Assembly: GCA_041552055.1 (NCBI GenBank)
Contig: JBFELO010000017.1
Coordinates: forward strand, 1 to 51,391
Direction of reading: 5' to 3'
Length of the DNA: 51,391 bases
Source of the DNA: JBFELO01 sp041552055
GTDB taxonomy: Bacteria; Acidobacteriota; Thermoanaerobaculia; Thermoanaerobaculales; Sulfomarinibacteraceae
Part shown: piece by piece, positions 51,324 to 51,391 of the stretch
Layout of the letters: each line of letters starts with the position of its first letter
Numbering within the stretch: the stretch's first letter is position 1
Translations under genes and position numbers: made by a program
The notes under the pieces: generated by a model
The model's input: only the letters and a program-made list of their open reading frames with translations
Databases searched by the model: none
Told to the model about the DNA's origin: nothing

Positions 51324-51391
51324 CTCAGGCGCGGAGTGTACTACGGATAGGGGGTTCCGGTGGGGAGCGGTGGCGGCGGCACGCGGCCGCC

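Overview
The window is about 51 kb of high-GC DNA from a Gram-negative, probably free-living bacterium. The Gram-negative assignment rests on an EnvC-type divisome activator, a periplasmic tetraheme cytochrome c, a lipoprotein, sigma54 regulation and a single-chain PurL. The gene content would suit an Acidobacteriota or deltaproteobacterial-type lineage, but no rRNA or other phylogenetic marker is present, so this is a low-confidence guess. No tRNA, rRNA, CRISPR array, transposase or phage gene was seen.

Region 1 (1-32.5 kb) is core metabolism in short operons. It holds cysS; an envC / S41-like / divergent polysaccharide deacetylase operon; a zinc-ribbon protein with a lipoprotein; a tetraheme cytochrome; tdk with a SpoIIE-type phosphatase; a lipoyl-transfer protein followed by 2-oxoacid dehydrogenase E1alpha, E1beta, E2 and E3; three glycan-type genes including a PIG-L deacetylase-glycosyltransferase fusion; two peptide transporters (OPT and POT); and divergent purM and purL. 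Many genes overlap by ATGA and are probably translationally coupled. The long spacers carry a modular family of dispersed palindromic and short tandem repeats (about 1-360, 1790-2430, 10920-11385, 17215-17600, 26160-27085).

Region 2 (32.5-45.0 kb) looks accessory. About 17 genes run leftward from a divergent intergenic region near 43.3 kb. That region holds a good sigma54-type -24/-12 promoter and two adjacent 23-nt direct repeats, and the divergent gene is a GAF-AAA+-Fis sigma54 activator. The leftward genes encode three dinucleotide-cofactor reductases, an L-ATC-hydrolase-like protein, two membrane ICMT-type methyltransferases, two soluble SAM methyltransferases, a ferredoxin-nitroreductase interrupted by one extra G, a DUF169 protein, a VOC protein and several small proteins. 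They look like one regulated pathway of unknown product; this is the best candidate for an undescribed system.

Region 3 (45.1-48.8 kb) is a cysteine-rich cluster: a DGC-domain zinc-binding protein, a small membrane protein, an AhpD/CMD-like CxxC protein, and an ECF sigma factor with a Cys-rich tail flanked by two paralogues of an unrecognised Cys-rich protein. An 89-nt leader is duplicated here; the second copy carries the ATG of the CMD gene, the first has ACG at the same place.

Region 4 (48.8-51.4 kb) returns to housekeeping genes: an M16 peptidase, dut and a WalJ-type metallo-hydrolase, overlapped or tightly spaced on the minus strand. The dispersed repeats of region 1 were not seen by eye in regions 2-4, in line with a different origin or stricter packing.
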